35,330 bases of DNA from Candidatus Magasanikiibacteriota bacterium (GCA_026396555.1 JAPLWO010000061.1:1-35330), one strand, 5' to 3'. Positions 13,801 to 22,958 are shown, counted from the stretch's first letter. Numbers and translations: made by a program. Notes: a model not told the origin generated them from the letters alone.

Positions 13801-14400
13801 TCATGTTCCCGCAATCGTAATGCCGAGTATTTTTTCAGCCCCTGATGCTCGTAACGCTCGAGCGCAATCTCGAATCGTACTCCCTGTCGTTACCACGTCA
13901 TCAAAAATCATATAGGTCATTTGCGCATCACATCGTCGCCCCGGTGAAACACTAAACGCCTTTTGAATTTGTTTCTGACGTTCTTCTTCGTTTGATTCCG
14001 CCTGAGCGTGTGTATAAACAGTTCGCTGTAATAAACTCGTATCAATTACCATGTTGCTATTCACCGCGGCGCGCGCCAATAATTCCGCCTGATTAAACCC
14101 GCGTTCAGCAAAACGTTCTAGATGAAGTGGTACTGGAATAATTACACACGGTCCAGTAACATCCTTGATTACACGCGCAACAATCGGCTGTACCCACGTT
14201 CCACACAATTCAGCTGCATCGCGCACACGTCCATATTTTACCGCACGTATCGCCGCAGCAACTGGCGTGCAATCGTATGAATGTGCTGCATACACCGGAA
14301 TATTATCAACCCATTTTATAAATTCAAACGACTCTCGCCGCGCGGTCTCACACACAGAGCACCACAATCCCCGTTTACCCCACGCACACCAAAAATACAC
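13801..14400 (-). CDS. comF: ComF-family phosphoribosyltransferase-like protein
   Basis: ComF proteins carry a phosphoribosyltransferase fold and, in several bacteria, are needed for DNA uptake by natural transformation. Here the PRPP-binding motif MIFDDVVTTGSTI and the PVPLHLERFAERGFNQAELLA motif are clear. A Cys cluster (CAWGKRGLWCSVC) is near the N-terminus. The listed start is GTG at 14400. Recognisable ComF sequence (KLFPLCGVYFW) continues in frame upstream to a stop at 14467-14469 with no ATG, GTG or TTG, so the true N-terminus is unclear: a CTG at 14409, an ATC, or a sequence error. The gene overlaps the end of the 146-aa gene by 26 bases or more and is the last gene of the secretion-like operon. 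Confidence 0.85.
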   Translation of the reverse strand: MYFWCAWGKRGLWCSVCETARRESFEFIKWVDNIPVYAAHSYDCTPVAAAIRAVKYGRVRDAAELCGTWVQPIVARVIKDVTGPCVIIPVPLHLERFAERGFNQAELLARAAVNSNMVIDTSLLQRTVYTHAQAESNEEERQKQIQKAFSVSPGRRCDAQMTYMIFDDVVTTGSTIRDCARALRASGAEKILGITIAGT

Positions 14401-14815
14401 CCCACACAGCGGAAAAAGCTTGACCCAATTTCGTTGGAGACGAAAGATGTGTCTGTGCCCAAACTTTTAAATCACCTGACATGAGCGGTAAAAGTTGCTG
14501 CAAATTTGCCGACTGTCCATCAGTTGAATATGTCCCAAAACGCGCAACAAAATCAAGTGCCCAGCGTTTTAATTGCGCTTCTTTTGAATCAGTCGGAGGT
14601 GTTGTTTCAGAAACTTTCGTCTGCGTTGTTCCCGTAGAAACTCCAGCCGCCGGTTCAACTGTCCCTTTTTTCGGCGCTGTTACTTCCGTTGTCGCGGGTG
14701 TTTGCGCCGCCGGATGTTTAATGCGCCACCAATACACAATTCCACCAACAATAATTACTGCTCCTGCAGCAATCGCAATTCCAATTTTAATTTTTTGTTT
14801 TACAGATTCGTCCAT
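14375..14815 (-). CDS. Single-pass membrane protein of the secretion-like operon
   Basis: This 146-aa protein has a charged N-terminus, one membrane helix (about 11-30, GIAIAAGAVIIVGGIVYWW) and a Pro/Thr-rich linker. A ~65-residue C-terminal domain has the RWALDFVARFGTYSTDGQSA and LQQLLPLMSGDLKVW pattern. I recall similar domains in CPR proteins beside VirB4 but cannot name a family. By position (between virB4 and comF) and topology it could play a VirB8-like scaffold role, which is only a guess. It starts 5 bases after virB4. Its last ~9 residues are encoded in the comF overlap and look like read-through sequence, so the original stop may have been lost. Confidence 0.7.
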   Translation of the reverse strand: MDESVKQKIKIGIAIAAGAVIIVGGIVYWWRIKHPAAQTPATTEVTAPKKGTVEPAAGVSTGTTQTKVSETTPPTDSKEAQLKRWALDFVARFGTYSTDGQSANLQQLLPLMSGDLKVWAQTHLSSPTKLGQAFSAVWGVFLVCVG

Positions 14816-14820
14816 ATGTT

Positions 14821-16800
14821 TTATTCCGGATTAAATTCGATCGGCACTACGCTTTCAAATGCTTCTTGCGCACCCGTTCCCTCAGCCGCAATATCACCAC
14901 TCAATCGTCCTGCAGCTGCGCTCGCGTCAAGCACATCTTGTTCCTCACGTAATTTTCGTCGCTCTTCTTCAAGTCGTAATAATTGTTGTGGATCAGTGGT
15001 CACAATTTGATCTTCATTATACGACGCGACAATTTTAATCGCCGCGTGTTTTTGTCCCGCAAAGAAAATTCCTTCACCAACCGCACTTTCAAGCAACAAA
15101 TATTTTTCTCCCTCTGTCAGTAAAAACGTTTTCACCAACGTATCAATTGCCGCCGGAGATTGTTTTAACAATAATTGAATTGATGAGTTCGTCACAATCG
15201 CCTGACCGTAGGGCGATCCCAAAAAGTCGTTCACATCTTGTGTAATCGTCGTCACACCAAGAAAATATTTACGCGCACGTTTTACCAACGCAAAAATAAA
15301 TCGCGCCGAATCTTCGTGCTGCATGAGCCACCACGCTTCATCAATCATGAGCGTACGTTTCTTACGACTTGAACGAACCACATTCCAAATGTAATTCACA
15401 ATCGTATAAATTGCAACCGGGCGCAATTCGTCTTCTAAATCACGTACACAGTAAACAACCAGCTGATTCCCCATGTCGACGTTCGTTGGATGATTGAGCA
15501 ACCCCGAAAACGTTCCTTCCGTAAACTTTTTCGTTTTAACCAACATATTTTCCGCGCCCGTCATGCCTTCAAGCACTGATTGAAAATCTCCAATCACCGG
15601 CGCTTCAACTTTCGTTAAATCTGCGTCAGGCGTAATATCTTTTTTCGCAAATGTTTCAAGCAGCGCGCGATCAAGCAGCGAATCCTCCTCGTTCGTGACC
15701 GTACCAAACATAATACGGAACAATCCTTTTAAAGTAATAACCGCGCTACGAATAATATCTTCCGTCGAAATTTGTTCACCAACTGGTCTTGGCAAATCAA
15801 ATGGATTTACTTTTGCTTCTGACGCAAGTGAAATATTAATAAATGTTCCACCCACCGCATCCGATAATTGTTTGTATTCGTATTCAGGATCAATAACAAT
15901 TACGGTCACACCAATCATCATCAAACGTAAAATTTCCAATTTAATTGCATATGATTTACCTGCACCCGATGTTGCAAATACAACTGAATTCGCGTTTTGA
16001 AGCGAAAAACGATCAAATAAAATCAAACTATTATTATGGCGATTGATGCCATACAAAATTCCATTATCACTCGTTAATTCCGCAGACATAAATGGAAATG
16101 ACGCAGCAATCGGCGACGAATTCATGTTCGCCGTAATCATGAGTTCATCATTCCCCACCGGAATCGTTGAATTAAATCCCTGCTCTGCCTGATACAAAAC
16201 TTTTTTTGTATAAATTAATTTTGATCCAAACATTCCTTCGATGTCAGCCGTCGTTTTATCAAGCTCCTCTTTCGTCTTCGAGTAAATCGTTATGTACAGC
16301 GCAAACTGAAAAAACTTTTCAGTTCCTTGGGACAACGCATCACGCAGCGCTTCAATATCACGCAGCGCCGTTTCTGCAATCGGATCACGCGGCGCACCTT
16401 TTTCTGCGGCAGATACAATTTCAGCTTCCATGAAACCCACACGTTCTTTTAATTGTTTTAAAATAATTTCTGAAGGCACCGGATAAAAGAACATGCCGAT
16501 GTCGAGTGTGAGCGGCAAATTAATAATTGGTGCAAACCAACCAACGCTAATATAGCGAGGATACGTAATCACACATAATGATCGCGCAAAAACCTCACCA
16601 ATTAAAATGTGTCCAGACTCAACTTTAAACGCGGCAGGCGCGATAATGTCTCGAATATTAACAACACCAGCGCGATAAATTCGTTCGGATTCGAGCGCTA
16701 GTCGCTCCTCAGCAATTTTTGCTTGCTGCTCGTCCTTTTTTGTCGGACGTTTTTGAGGCGCGTTAGTTGTAGCGGTTGGTGAAATGGGTTGAAATGCCAT
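14821..16800 (-). CDS. virB4: VirB4/TraC-type secretion ATPase
   Basis: VirB4 is the large inner-membrane-associated ATPase that powers conjugative type IV secretion. This 659-aa protein has an N-terminal domain and a RecA-like motor. Walker A SGAGKSYA is at about 278-285, followed by the strand IVIDPEYEYK. Walker B LMIDEAW is at about 484-490. The region after it (QDVNDFLGSPYGQAIVTNSS, then QLLLKQSP) is typical of the family. It starts 1 base after the preceding gene, so the pair is translationally coupled. No relaxase or VirD4 is visible, so the machine may be a secretion or attachment system rather than a conjugation system. It is slightly shorter than proteobacterial VirB4 (~800 aa). Confidence 0.93.
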   Translation of the reverse strand: MAFQPISPTATTNAPQKRPTKKDEQQAKIAEERLALESERIYRAGVVNIRDIIAPAAFKVESGHILIGEVFARSLCVITYPRYISVGWFAPIINLPLTLDIGMFFYPVPSEIILKQLKERVGFMEAEIVSAAEKGAPRDPIAETALRDIEALRDALSQGTEKFFQFALYITIYSKTKEELDKTTADIEGMFGSKLIYTKKVLYQAEQGFNSTIPVGNDELMITANMNSSPIAASFPFMSAELTSDNGILYGINRHNNSLILFDRFSLQNANSVVFATSGAGKSYAIKLEILRLMMIGVTVIVIDPEYEYKQLSDAVGGTFINISLASEAKVNPFDLPRPVGEQISTEDIIRSAVITLKGLFRIMFGTVTNEEDSLLDRALLETFAKKDITPDADLTKVEAPVIGDFQSVLEGMTGAENMLVKTKKFTEGTFSGLLNHPTNVDMGNQLVVYCVRDLEDELRPVAIYTIVNYIWNVVRSSRKKRTLMIDEAWWLMQHEDSARFIFALVKRARKYFLGVTTITQDVNDFLGSPYGQAIVTNSSIQLLLKQSPAAIDTLVKTFLLTEGEKYLLLESAVGEGIFFAGQKHAAIKIVASYNEDQIVTTDPQQLLRLEEERRKLREEQDVLDASAAAGRLSGDIAAEGTGAQEAFESVVPIEFNPE

Positions 16801-16801
16801 A

Positions 16802-17527
16802 CTATTCTTTTTCTACGCGCAATTGATCAGTCGGGACTAATTTTTCTGTGAGGAAAATGTCTGGGTTGTACACGGTGTAATATAGTTCAATGAGCCCTTC
16901 CGTGTCGAGCTGCTGAACCTGCAAACCCATACTCTGCATTCCGCCTAGCACCAAATTCAAACGCAAATCCAAATCTTTTTTCTGATCAAAAAATTTTTCT
17001 TCTTTTGCACGAACCGATTTTGATGGAGATAAAACTTCTGAGAAACGCTGCCAAAAACCTTTTGCTTTATTCGATCCTGGACTAAGTGGCACGACCACAA
17101 AAAAACGCTTGCTCATGATTTGGCCCAGCTCAATTAGTTCTCGGATAAACTGTCGATAATCTGAAATCTGTGTGCGCAATAATTCATTTTTCTGCACACG
17201 TTCAGACTCTTTTAATCGATCAAGATATGAATCAATATTTAATTTACGAGACTGCACCACCACCTGAATTGGAAAATCGAGTGAGTTTAAAAATCCAACA
17301 TACGCCGCAATAATTGCGTTTTGCTCATCTTCCGACTTCAGCGCAAAATTAATCGACGAAACTAAAATCACCGCACGAATCGTTCCATCTTTCATGATAA
17401 CGGTATTGTCACGAATTTCAGCAATATCTAAATATTGCTGTGTTGAAACACTCGGCTTCGGTCCCGCCAGTTTTTTACTGTTCAGTGTTTCTACTTTTGG
17501 ATTTTCTTTTTGCGAAGGAGCAGCCAT
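16802..17527 (-). CDS. VirB4 N-terminal-domain-like (TraC-like) protein
   Basis: This soluble 241-aa protein contains QQYLDIAEIRDNTVIMKDG in the region 28-46, then IRAVILVSSINF, a FLNSLDFPIQVVVQSRKL motif, and helices to the end. This matches the N-terminal portion of TraC/VirB4 proteins without an ATPase domain: no Walker motifs are present. In CPR genomes I recall such a protein placed between PrgI and VirB4, as here. It would probably bind VirB4 and the membrane components. The ATG at 17527 follows the PrgI stop by six bases, and there is no Shine-Dalgarno. Function is inferred from order and family. Confidence 0.75.
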   Translation of the reverse strand: MAAPSQKENPKVETLNSKKLAGPKPSVSTQQYLDIAEIRDNTVIMKDGTIRAVILVSSINFALKSEDEQNAIIAAYVGFLNSLDFPIQVVVQSRKLNIDSYLDRLKESERVQKNELLRTQISDYRQFIRELIELGQIMSKRFFVVVPLSPGSNKAKGFWQRFSEVLSPSKSVRAKEEKFFDQKKDLDLRLNLVLGGMQSMGLQVQQLDTEGLIELYYTVYNPDIFLTEKLVPTDQLRVEKE

Positions 17528-17533
17528 ATTTTT

Positions 17534-17977
17534 TTATAAAACGTCTTCTGACTCAGGCTGATACGCGCCACCTGTATTTACGATGAGCGACAATTCATTC
17601 AACCGACTCGCGCCGATGAACCGTTTATGTTCCATGTGCACCGTCGGAACAGCTTGTTCAGGATTCACGAATCGTTGAATATATTCTGTACTCAAATCTT
17701 TTTGCCACACGCGCAATTTTGGTTTGCGCAGAGTTTGAATAATATTCAGTAGAAAAAAATGAAATCCTTGACCATTCACTTTTACAAATGCAACAACGAT
17801 CGTAATGATCCCAACAGGAATCGATGCAATCACAAACCAATTAAACGCAAATAACAATTTAAAAATCGCACAGATCATCACACCAACGAAAACAATGATA
17901 AATTGTCGTGGTGTAATTGGCCCTAATAACTTTGGCTCAACATCAATGAATTGTGGAATAACAAATTGCTCTGGCAT
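17534..17977 (-). CDS. PrgI-family (VirB3-like) membrane protein
   Basis: This 147-aa protein starts MPEQFVIPQFIDVEPKLLGP, the usual PrgI opening, with two adjacent helices (about 27-45 and 48-66: FIIVFVGVMICAIFKLLF, FVIASIPVGIITIVVAF). A KVNGQGFHFFLLN segment and a cytoplasmic tail follow. PrgI proteins replace VirB3 in Gram-positive type IV secretion and anchor VirB4. It lies two bases downstream of the 609-aa gene and six bases upstream of the TraC-like gene, giving the canonical order PrgI, TraC-N, VirB4. Confidence 0.9.
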   Translation of the reverse strand: MPEQFVIPQFIDVEPKLLGPITPRQFIIVFVGVMICAIFKLLFAFNWFVIASIPVGIITIVVAFVKVNGQGFHFFLLNIIQTLRKPKLRVWQKDLSTEYIQRFVNPEQAVPTVHMEHKRFIGASRLNELSLIVNTGGAYQPESEDVL

Positions 17978-17979
17978 AT

Positions 17980-19809
17980 TTAAGTGATATACCGAATGGA
18001 TGCAAGCAAATCACGAAGCGCTGCAATTTCATCTGGCTCGAGTGATGGTTTGCCTAATTTTTTTTCTGACGCCGCGAGTTCGTCGACTGAAGTGCCTGTA
18101 AACAGTCCCCGCTTCAAAAATTCTCGATACAAACGAATCGGCTCACATTGTTCGATCGCATGAACCGCACGAACTTTTTCACTCGGACCTTCTTGTCCGA
18201 TTACTTCTAGTTTACTCCGAATTTTTTGAATACGCACGGAAACATCTTCTGACAAGCGACGAAAATCAACCAGTGTCATGCTTGCGAGTTCATCAATCGG
18301 CCCCATCAAACGATGCCCCACATTTGGATGTGAACTTGGTCGAATATCTGTAATCTTTTTTACCTGTGCAGTCGACTGTATTGTAGAAACAGGCATCGCA
18401 CCCGGCGTCACATTCTTAGGCTTAATTGGAAAAATCGGCTGATCCGCATCAATCAACTGACGCAATTTATCCGGAATTTTTGGAACGTATTTAGGCGTTC
18501 CGCTCGTCGCAGTAATTGGACGAGCTGCAGCTGATGGGATGGTTGCAGGTACTGCCGCTGGGGCGGTCGTAACAGCAGGAATGGATGATAAAATGGGCGC
18601 CATGTGTGATTTTGCTTCTTGCCCTGGATGCGCCGCTTCTGCAGTCTGAATTTCCCGACGCGTTTCCTTTCGAATCGCCTCAACAGCATCCCGGCCAAAC
18701 ATTGATACAAAGCGTTGATTGAGTTCCCGCTGATCTGATGATGTTTTTGCTTCAGGCCCCGCATTTGCCGAACCTGTCGCATTTTTTTGTACGCTCGCGA
18801 TTTTTTCCATCACCGTAAATTCTGCACGTCTGTTTTCAAAACCACCTACTGTTTTTTCCAGTAGCGCTGCGAGTCGATTCACTTCAAACGCGCTCACGCC
18901 CAAACCACCCTGAGCCATCGGCGCACTCAGTGCCGCACGAGTTTGAACCGCATCACGTGCGCCTCCAATACGTGTGACCACAATCGATTTCCAGCGCGCC
19001 TGCATTTCTGGTGAGCGATCTGTCATTGGCTCAATCGCAAGCACCGCATCAACCAACGATTGCTGCTGAGTATTTAAAATTAATTCTTTAACCTCTGCTG
19101 CATTATTTTTTTTATCCGAAATTTCCACATGATCATCTTCGGTCAAGGCTGATTTTGGAATTGTGCTCGGATCAATCGTGCGAGTTGGTACTGCGTTTAC
19201 GGGCGCTTCCGTTTTATTTATTTTATATGCCGCGACATATTCTCGAATTTGTCGCACAACTTTTTTTGCGACATCCTCTCTAAGTCCACAGCCGCCCTCG
19301 GTAAATGCAGCGCGCAATTTTTTCTCTACTTCAGCGCGATCAAATTTTTCTGTTTTTAATACTGCACCCACAACTTCATCTAAACGAGTTGCAGCAGGAC
19401 GCGGAAGGTCGCCGACGATGTCAGAAACTGATTTTACAGCTGCATCAAAAGAAATTTCCGGTTGTATAACCTTAGAAATTTTTGAATTTACGTCGCCAGA
19501 ATATGCGGGAAAAAACCATTTGACCGGTCCGCAAATAGTGCTCAAAATTTCTTTTGCAGCAGCATCAGATTTATCCGCTGAAATTCCAACACGCGAGCTA
19601 AGCGCCCCAGAAACTGCTGTGGCATCAGGAGTAAGCGCGCGAAAAAACAACTCCCCCTCAATTCGAATAATCTCATCAAAATTTTCTTCCGTTAAATTAT
19701 ACGTTTTTACAAACACATCATTAAAATTACCCAGCTCCTCGCTTAACAAAAAGTTAACAAGCACCTTTGGTAATTCCGTAATGGTTGAAAATTGTAAGGA
19801 AGCATTCAT
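17980..19809 (-). CDS. Large soluble protein of the secretion-like operon, function unknown
   Basis: This 609-aa protein has no signal peptide or membrane segment. It is mostly helical (residues 1-180 and about 235-370), with a Pro/Ala/Thr-rich linker (about 395-480, PAAVPATIPSAAARP) and a C-terminal helical part rich in Glu/Arg. I do not recognise a family. Its position between the VirB6-like channel and PrgI, and its tight spacing (2 bases to PrgI, 9 bases after the channel gene), suggest a cytoplasmic partner of the machine, for example an adaptor or cargo-recruiting factor. No nucleotide-binding motif is visible. Confidence 0.7.
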   Translation of the reverse strand: MNASLQFSTITELPKVLVNFLLSEELGNFNDVFVKTYNLTEENFDEIIRIEGELFFRALTPDATAVSGALSSRVGISADKSDAAAKEILSTICGPVKWFFPAYSGDVNSKISKVIQPEISFDAAVKSVSDIVGDLPRPAATRLDEVVGAVLKTEKFDRAEVEKKLRAAFTEGGCGLREDVAKKVVRQIREYVAAYKINKTEAPVNAVPTRTIDPSTIPKSALTEDDHVEISDKKNNAAEVKELILNTQQQSLVDAVLAIEPMTDRSPEMQARWKSIVVTRIGGARDAVQTRAALSAPMAQGGLGVSAFEVNRLAALLEKTVGGFENRRAEFTVMEKIASVQKNATGSANAGPEAKTSSDQRELNQRFVSMFGRDAVEAIRKETRREIQTAEAAHPGQEAKSHMAPILSSIPAVTTAPAAVPATIPSAAARPITATSGTPKYVPKIPDKLRQLIDADQPIFPIKPKNVTPGAMPVSTIQSTAQVKKITDIRPSSHPNVGHRLMGPIDELASMTLVDFRRLSEDVSVRIQKIRSKLEVIGQEGPSEKVRAVHAIEQCEPIRLYREFLKRGLFTGTSVDELAASEKKLGKPSLEPDEIAALRDLLASIRYIT

Positions 19810-19818
19810 AGAAGAATG

Positions 19819-22800
19819 TTAGGGTCGCGGACCACTTAACGTAAAAATAACTCGCGCCTCACGACGTAAATTCAAATCCGGGCTGTAATGTTTAAACGCA
19901 TTTCCAACACCTGACATAACTTTTTTCTTCTGCTCTGTATTTTCAATTTTGTCAGCAATTGTGTCTGCCATGGTTTGCATTTGTGCGGATGACATCGCGG
20001 AATTTGCCAACGCTCGCTGCACACCTTCATGCGCCGCCGCTTCTGGCGCAAGATTTGCAACCAATGTTGGATCCGAATTAAACGCAGCTGTAAGATTTGC
20101 AATTTGAATGCCCGAAAATTTATGAGGACCTGTTTCCTTACCATCAACAGTCTCACGTTTTCCACCCAAATCTTCCAAATTGTATTGAACACCCTCTTCT
20201 GTTCCATGATCACGATGTGTCCATTGGCGTTTCAATTCAGTAACAACAACTGCAGGATTAATTGAGGCAAAACCTGTTGAAAGAACGTTCGTCATATCAT
20301 CTACACGACGATCAAGTGCTGGATTTCCTGAACGAGCTGCTGCAGTAACAGAGCTCAAGAAATTTGCACGATCAGCTTCTGGAACCAAACTTGCTGATTG
20401 CGCCAAATGTTCTGAAACCGCAACATCTGATCGGCCAGCCTCCAACGCACGTCGAACTTCCTGACCAATTCCTTGCGCAAGTTTTGCGTTTGCTGCCGCT
20501 AAATCTGCAGGGCTCATCGCAGTATTGTAATCGCCACGATACGCGTTCTGAATCGGTGTAACATTTGCTCGAATCTCTTGATTTTCAACTTTAGCCGCTT
20601 CAGCTGCATTTGCTGTCGCAACACGAGTCGCTTCAGCTGCCGCAGTTGCTTGTTGCCGTGCTGTTCGATCAGCCTCAGCTTGTAAATCAACTGCAGATTT
20701 TCCATCATTTCTTCCCATTACCACGCCGCCAACTACAACATTTTCGTTCAACTTATATTTATCTGTTCGATAATCCTTCAGCATCTGCTCCATTACCGCG
20801 CGTGACTGAGAGCCATCGCCTGCGGCAATTTTCTCGGCCGTAATTGCGTCCTTAACCGCAAGCTCCTGTTCATCAGTCCAGTCAGCCGCATCAGGATCTT
20901 CTTTCTTACGCTCTTTACGACGTCGTTCGAGTTCATCCTTAACACTTTTATCAAATTTAGGATCAACCAATTTAACTGCTGCTGCCAATTCGGTCTCTGT
21001 AATATCACGTTCGCCATTTGCCTTACGCGGCGCATTGAACTTTTTCGTCATCTCATGAATAAGTGCATCTGAACTGTTCAAACCTTGTTGCTTAAACAAA
21101 TCTGTCTGCGCGCTAATTCCATGATCAAGATCATTACGCGCTTTCTGAACATTTGCCTGATAATTTGCTTGCGCTTGTTTGACTGCATCAGTTTGCGCCG
21201 TGCCAATCAGCGAAGCCGCCTTCGTCAACTCATCATGAAACTGATGCACTGCGTGATCTTGATTCGCTTCTGAATGTTCATTCGCGTCACGCACCGCAGT
21301 CATCTTCTTTCCTTGTTCACCAAAACCCAAAACACCTGCAGCATTTTTTAAAGCCTGCACGCGATCTGCTTGTGCGTGGCGACCTGTCGTACCAATATAT
21401 TTTTTACTTGTTTCTGGAAGCCCTTCACCTTTTTGCGCAGTCCAATCAGCAGCTCGTTCAGCAGCACCCTGCAATCTCCGTGGAAGAATTCTACGTGCAG
21501 TTGCGGATCGCGCAAGCCCTGGCAAACGACTCGTAAGCGCCGGCGATTTTTGCGCCAATAAATCCAGCCCACGTGTTGTAAATCCACCCTCACCCTTGAT
21601 TCCTTTTTTCGTTTGGGTCCAAATACCTGCCTTGCCGCTCCATGCTTGTTTTGCAACAAAGCCTGCGCCGCGACGCGCGTAACCACTCAATTTTTTATTT
21701 GCGAAACCCGTGATTTGTTTTGCATAGCTACCAGAAATTCCAACCGCCCATTTTGCGCCTAAAATAAAAATGACAATCGGCGTAAAAAATAACGCGAGAT
21801 TTTCCCACTGAGAAATTTTTGTACCCGCGATGTCAGACGGCGCGACTTGTGATCCGGTTGCATTAACTTCCGCGAACGCCGGCGCACTAATCACAGAAAA
21901 AGCCTGGTCGCTCACCGCAATACTTGCGAGCGAAATCCACACCACAAACGCAACCACAGGACCAACCATCAATTGCGCGTTAAATGCGTGCCACCACGTG
22001 CTTTGAAATCCTTTGGTGACCGGCAACACTTTTGCAACAAACGCGAGCGGGGACGCGACAATCAAAAACCAGAGCGTCACAATACGCACCACCAATATAA
22101 TATCGAGTGAAAGCACTGCGAGAATTCCGATAAATGAAATAATCGTTGTAAATGTATTTGCCGTAATTGTTGAAAACACATTCGCCGCAAAAGCAGCACC
22201 CTTCGCAACATATTCCGCGGTAAACGCTGTTCCACCGCTTGCGGCAGATAATTGATTCCCCGCCGTTCCCAGCGCGAGTTGCACCCAGTTATCAACTTTA
22301 AAAAGTCTGATAAAATTTCCACCTGCTGTTTCCGCGAACCCACTTACAAACGTCATCATCACAACTTGTGACGCGTCGATGAGCAAACCACAAATCATTT
22401 TACTAAAATTCACGAGCAACGCCGCGGCCAAGAAATTTTTCATGAGCGCACTTGCCTGATATCCGTTAAAATCCAAAATCGTTGCAAACGCAATAACCAA
22501 CAATGCGACCACGAGAAACATGTTCGCAATATCACGCGTTACACTCCATCCAATTGTCACGATCGTCGATCCCAAAAAAGTATTGTACTGACTGATGCCA
22601 ATCAAAAAGTTGATGAGAAACAAAAAAATACCGGCAAAAATCGATACCAGCATTTTTGTTAAGAAATACAGGACAACAATCCACGTAACCAACGCACCCG
22701 CACCATCGGTCAGCGACATGACGCCTTGAATAAGCGACACAAAAACCCCATCAGCCGCATGTGCCTGTTTTGGAATCAAAAGTGCGATCACGGGGATCGA

Positions 22801-22893
22801 AAGCACGAGCGATCGAATCGCTAATTTATATTTTGAAACCAGCTCTTCCGCGCTGCGTCGTGCGATTTTAATTTTTTCTAAAAAACCTCGCAT
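19819..22893 (-). CDS. VirB6/TrbL-like polytopic membrane protein with a ~635-residue C-terminal tail
   Basis: The ATG at 22893 gives 1024 aa. A longer frame from 22956 is rejected because the promoter (22925-22933) lies inside it and a signal-like segment starts just after 22893. After the segment ending KQAHAADG (about 47) come six to eight helices up to about residue 388, including a long pair at 69-99, FLVVALLVIAF, IISFIGILAVLSLDI and IVIFILGAKWAVGI. The VirB6-type YAKQITGFA boundary follows. The remaining ~635 residues are soluble, very rich in Ala, Lys, Glu, Asp and Gln, and probably coiled coil. VirB6 proteins form the inner-membrane channel. It heads the operon. Confidence 0.82.
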   Translation of the reverse strand: MRGFLEKIKIARRSAEELVSKYKLAIRSLVLSIPVIALLIPKQAHAADGVFVSLIQGVMSLTDGAGALVTWIVVLYFLTKMLVSIFAGIFLFLINFLIGISQYNTFLGSTIVTIGWSVTRDIANMFLVVALLVIAFATILDFNGYQASALMKNFLAAALLVNFSKMICGLLIDASQVVMMTFVSGFAETAGGNFIRLFKVDNWVQLALGTAGNQLSAASGGTAFTAEYVAKGAAFAANVFSTITANTFTTIISFIGILAVLSLDIILVVRIVTLWFLIVASPLAFVAKVLPVTKGFQSTWWHAFNAQLMVGPVVAFVVWISLASIAVSDQAFSVISAPAFAEVNATGSQVAPSDIAGTKISQWENLALFFTPIVIFILGAKWAVGISGSYAKQITGFANKKLSGYARRGAGFVAKQAWSGKAGIWTQTKKGIKGEGGFTTRGLDLLAQKSPALTSRLPGLARSATARRILPRRLQGAAERAADWTAQKGEGLPETSKKYIGTTGRHAQADRVQALKNAAGVLGFGEQGKKMTAVRDANEHSEANQDHAVHQFHDELTKAASLIGTAQTDAVKQAQANYQANVQKARNDLDHGISAQTDLFKQQGLNSSDALIHEMTKKFNAPRKANGERDITETELAAAVKLVDPKFDKSVKDELERRRKERKKEDPDAADWTDEQELAVKDAITAEKIAAGDGSQSRAVMEQMLKDYRTDKYKLNENVVVGGVVMGRNDGKSAVDLQAEADRTARQQATAAAEATRVATANAAEAAKVENQEIRANVTPIQNAYRGDYNTAMSPADLAAANAKLAQGIGQEVRRALEAGRSDVAVSEHLAQSASLVPEADRANFLSSVTAAARSGNPALDRRVDDMTNVLSTGFASINPAVVVTELKRQWTHRDHGTEEGVQYNLEDLGGKRETVDGKETGPHKFSGIQIANLTAAFNSDPTLVANLAPEAAAHEGVQRALANSAMSSAQMQTMADTIADKIENTEQKKKVMSGVGNAFKHYSPDLNLRREARVIFTLSGPRP

Positions 22894-22919
22894 GTATGGT
22901 GAGAAAAATTGAAACTTCG

Positions 22920-22948
22920 TTGACAGTATAACACATTCGTGCGAAAGT
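22920..22948 (+). promoter_or_regulatory. Possible promoter of the phosphotransferase gene
   Basis: Perfect TTGACA (22920-22925), 17-base spacer ending TGC, then a weak -10 GAAAGT (22943-22948). Transcription would begin 3-5 bases before the ATG. It overlaps the divergent -10 box, so the two promoters should exclude each other. Confidence 0.35.
22925..22933 (-). promoter_or_regulatory. Extended -10 promoter of the secretion-like operon
   Basis: Minus strand TGT-TATACT (22933-22925), predicting a ~24-base leader without a Shine-Dalgarno before the ATG at 22893. It shares bases with the -35 box of the divergent kinase gene. Confidence 0.5.
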
Positions 22949-22958
22949 ACGTACAACT

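Noticed and set aside
22894..22956. 21-residue extension of the VirB6-like protein
   Set aside because: It contains the extended -10 promoter and has no conserved-looking features. The signal-like segment begins after 22893.
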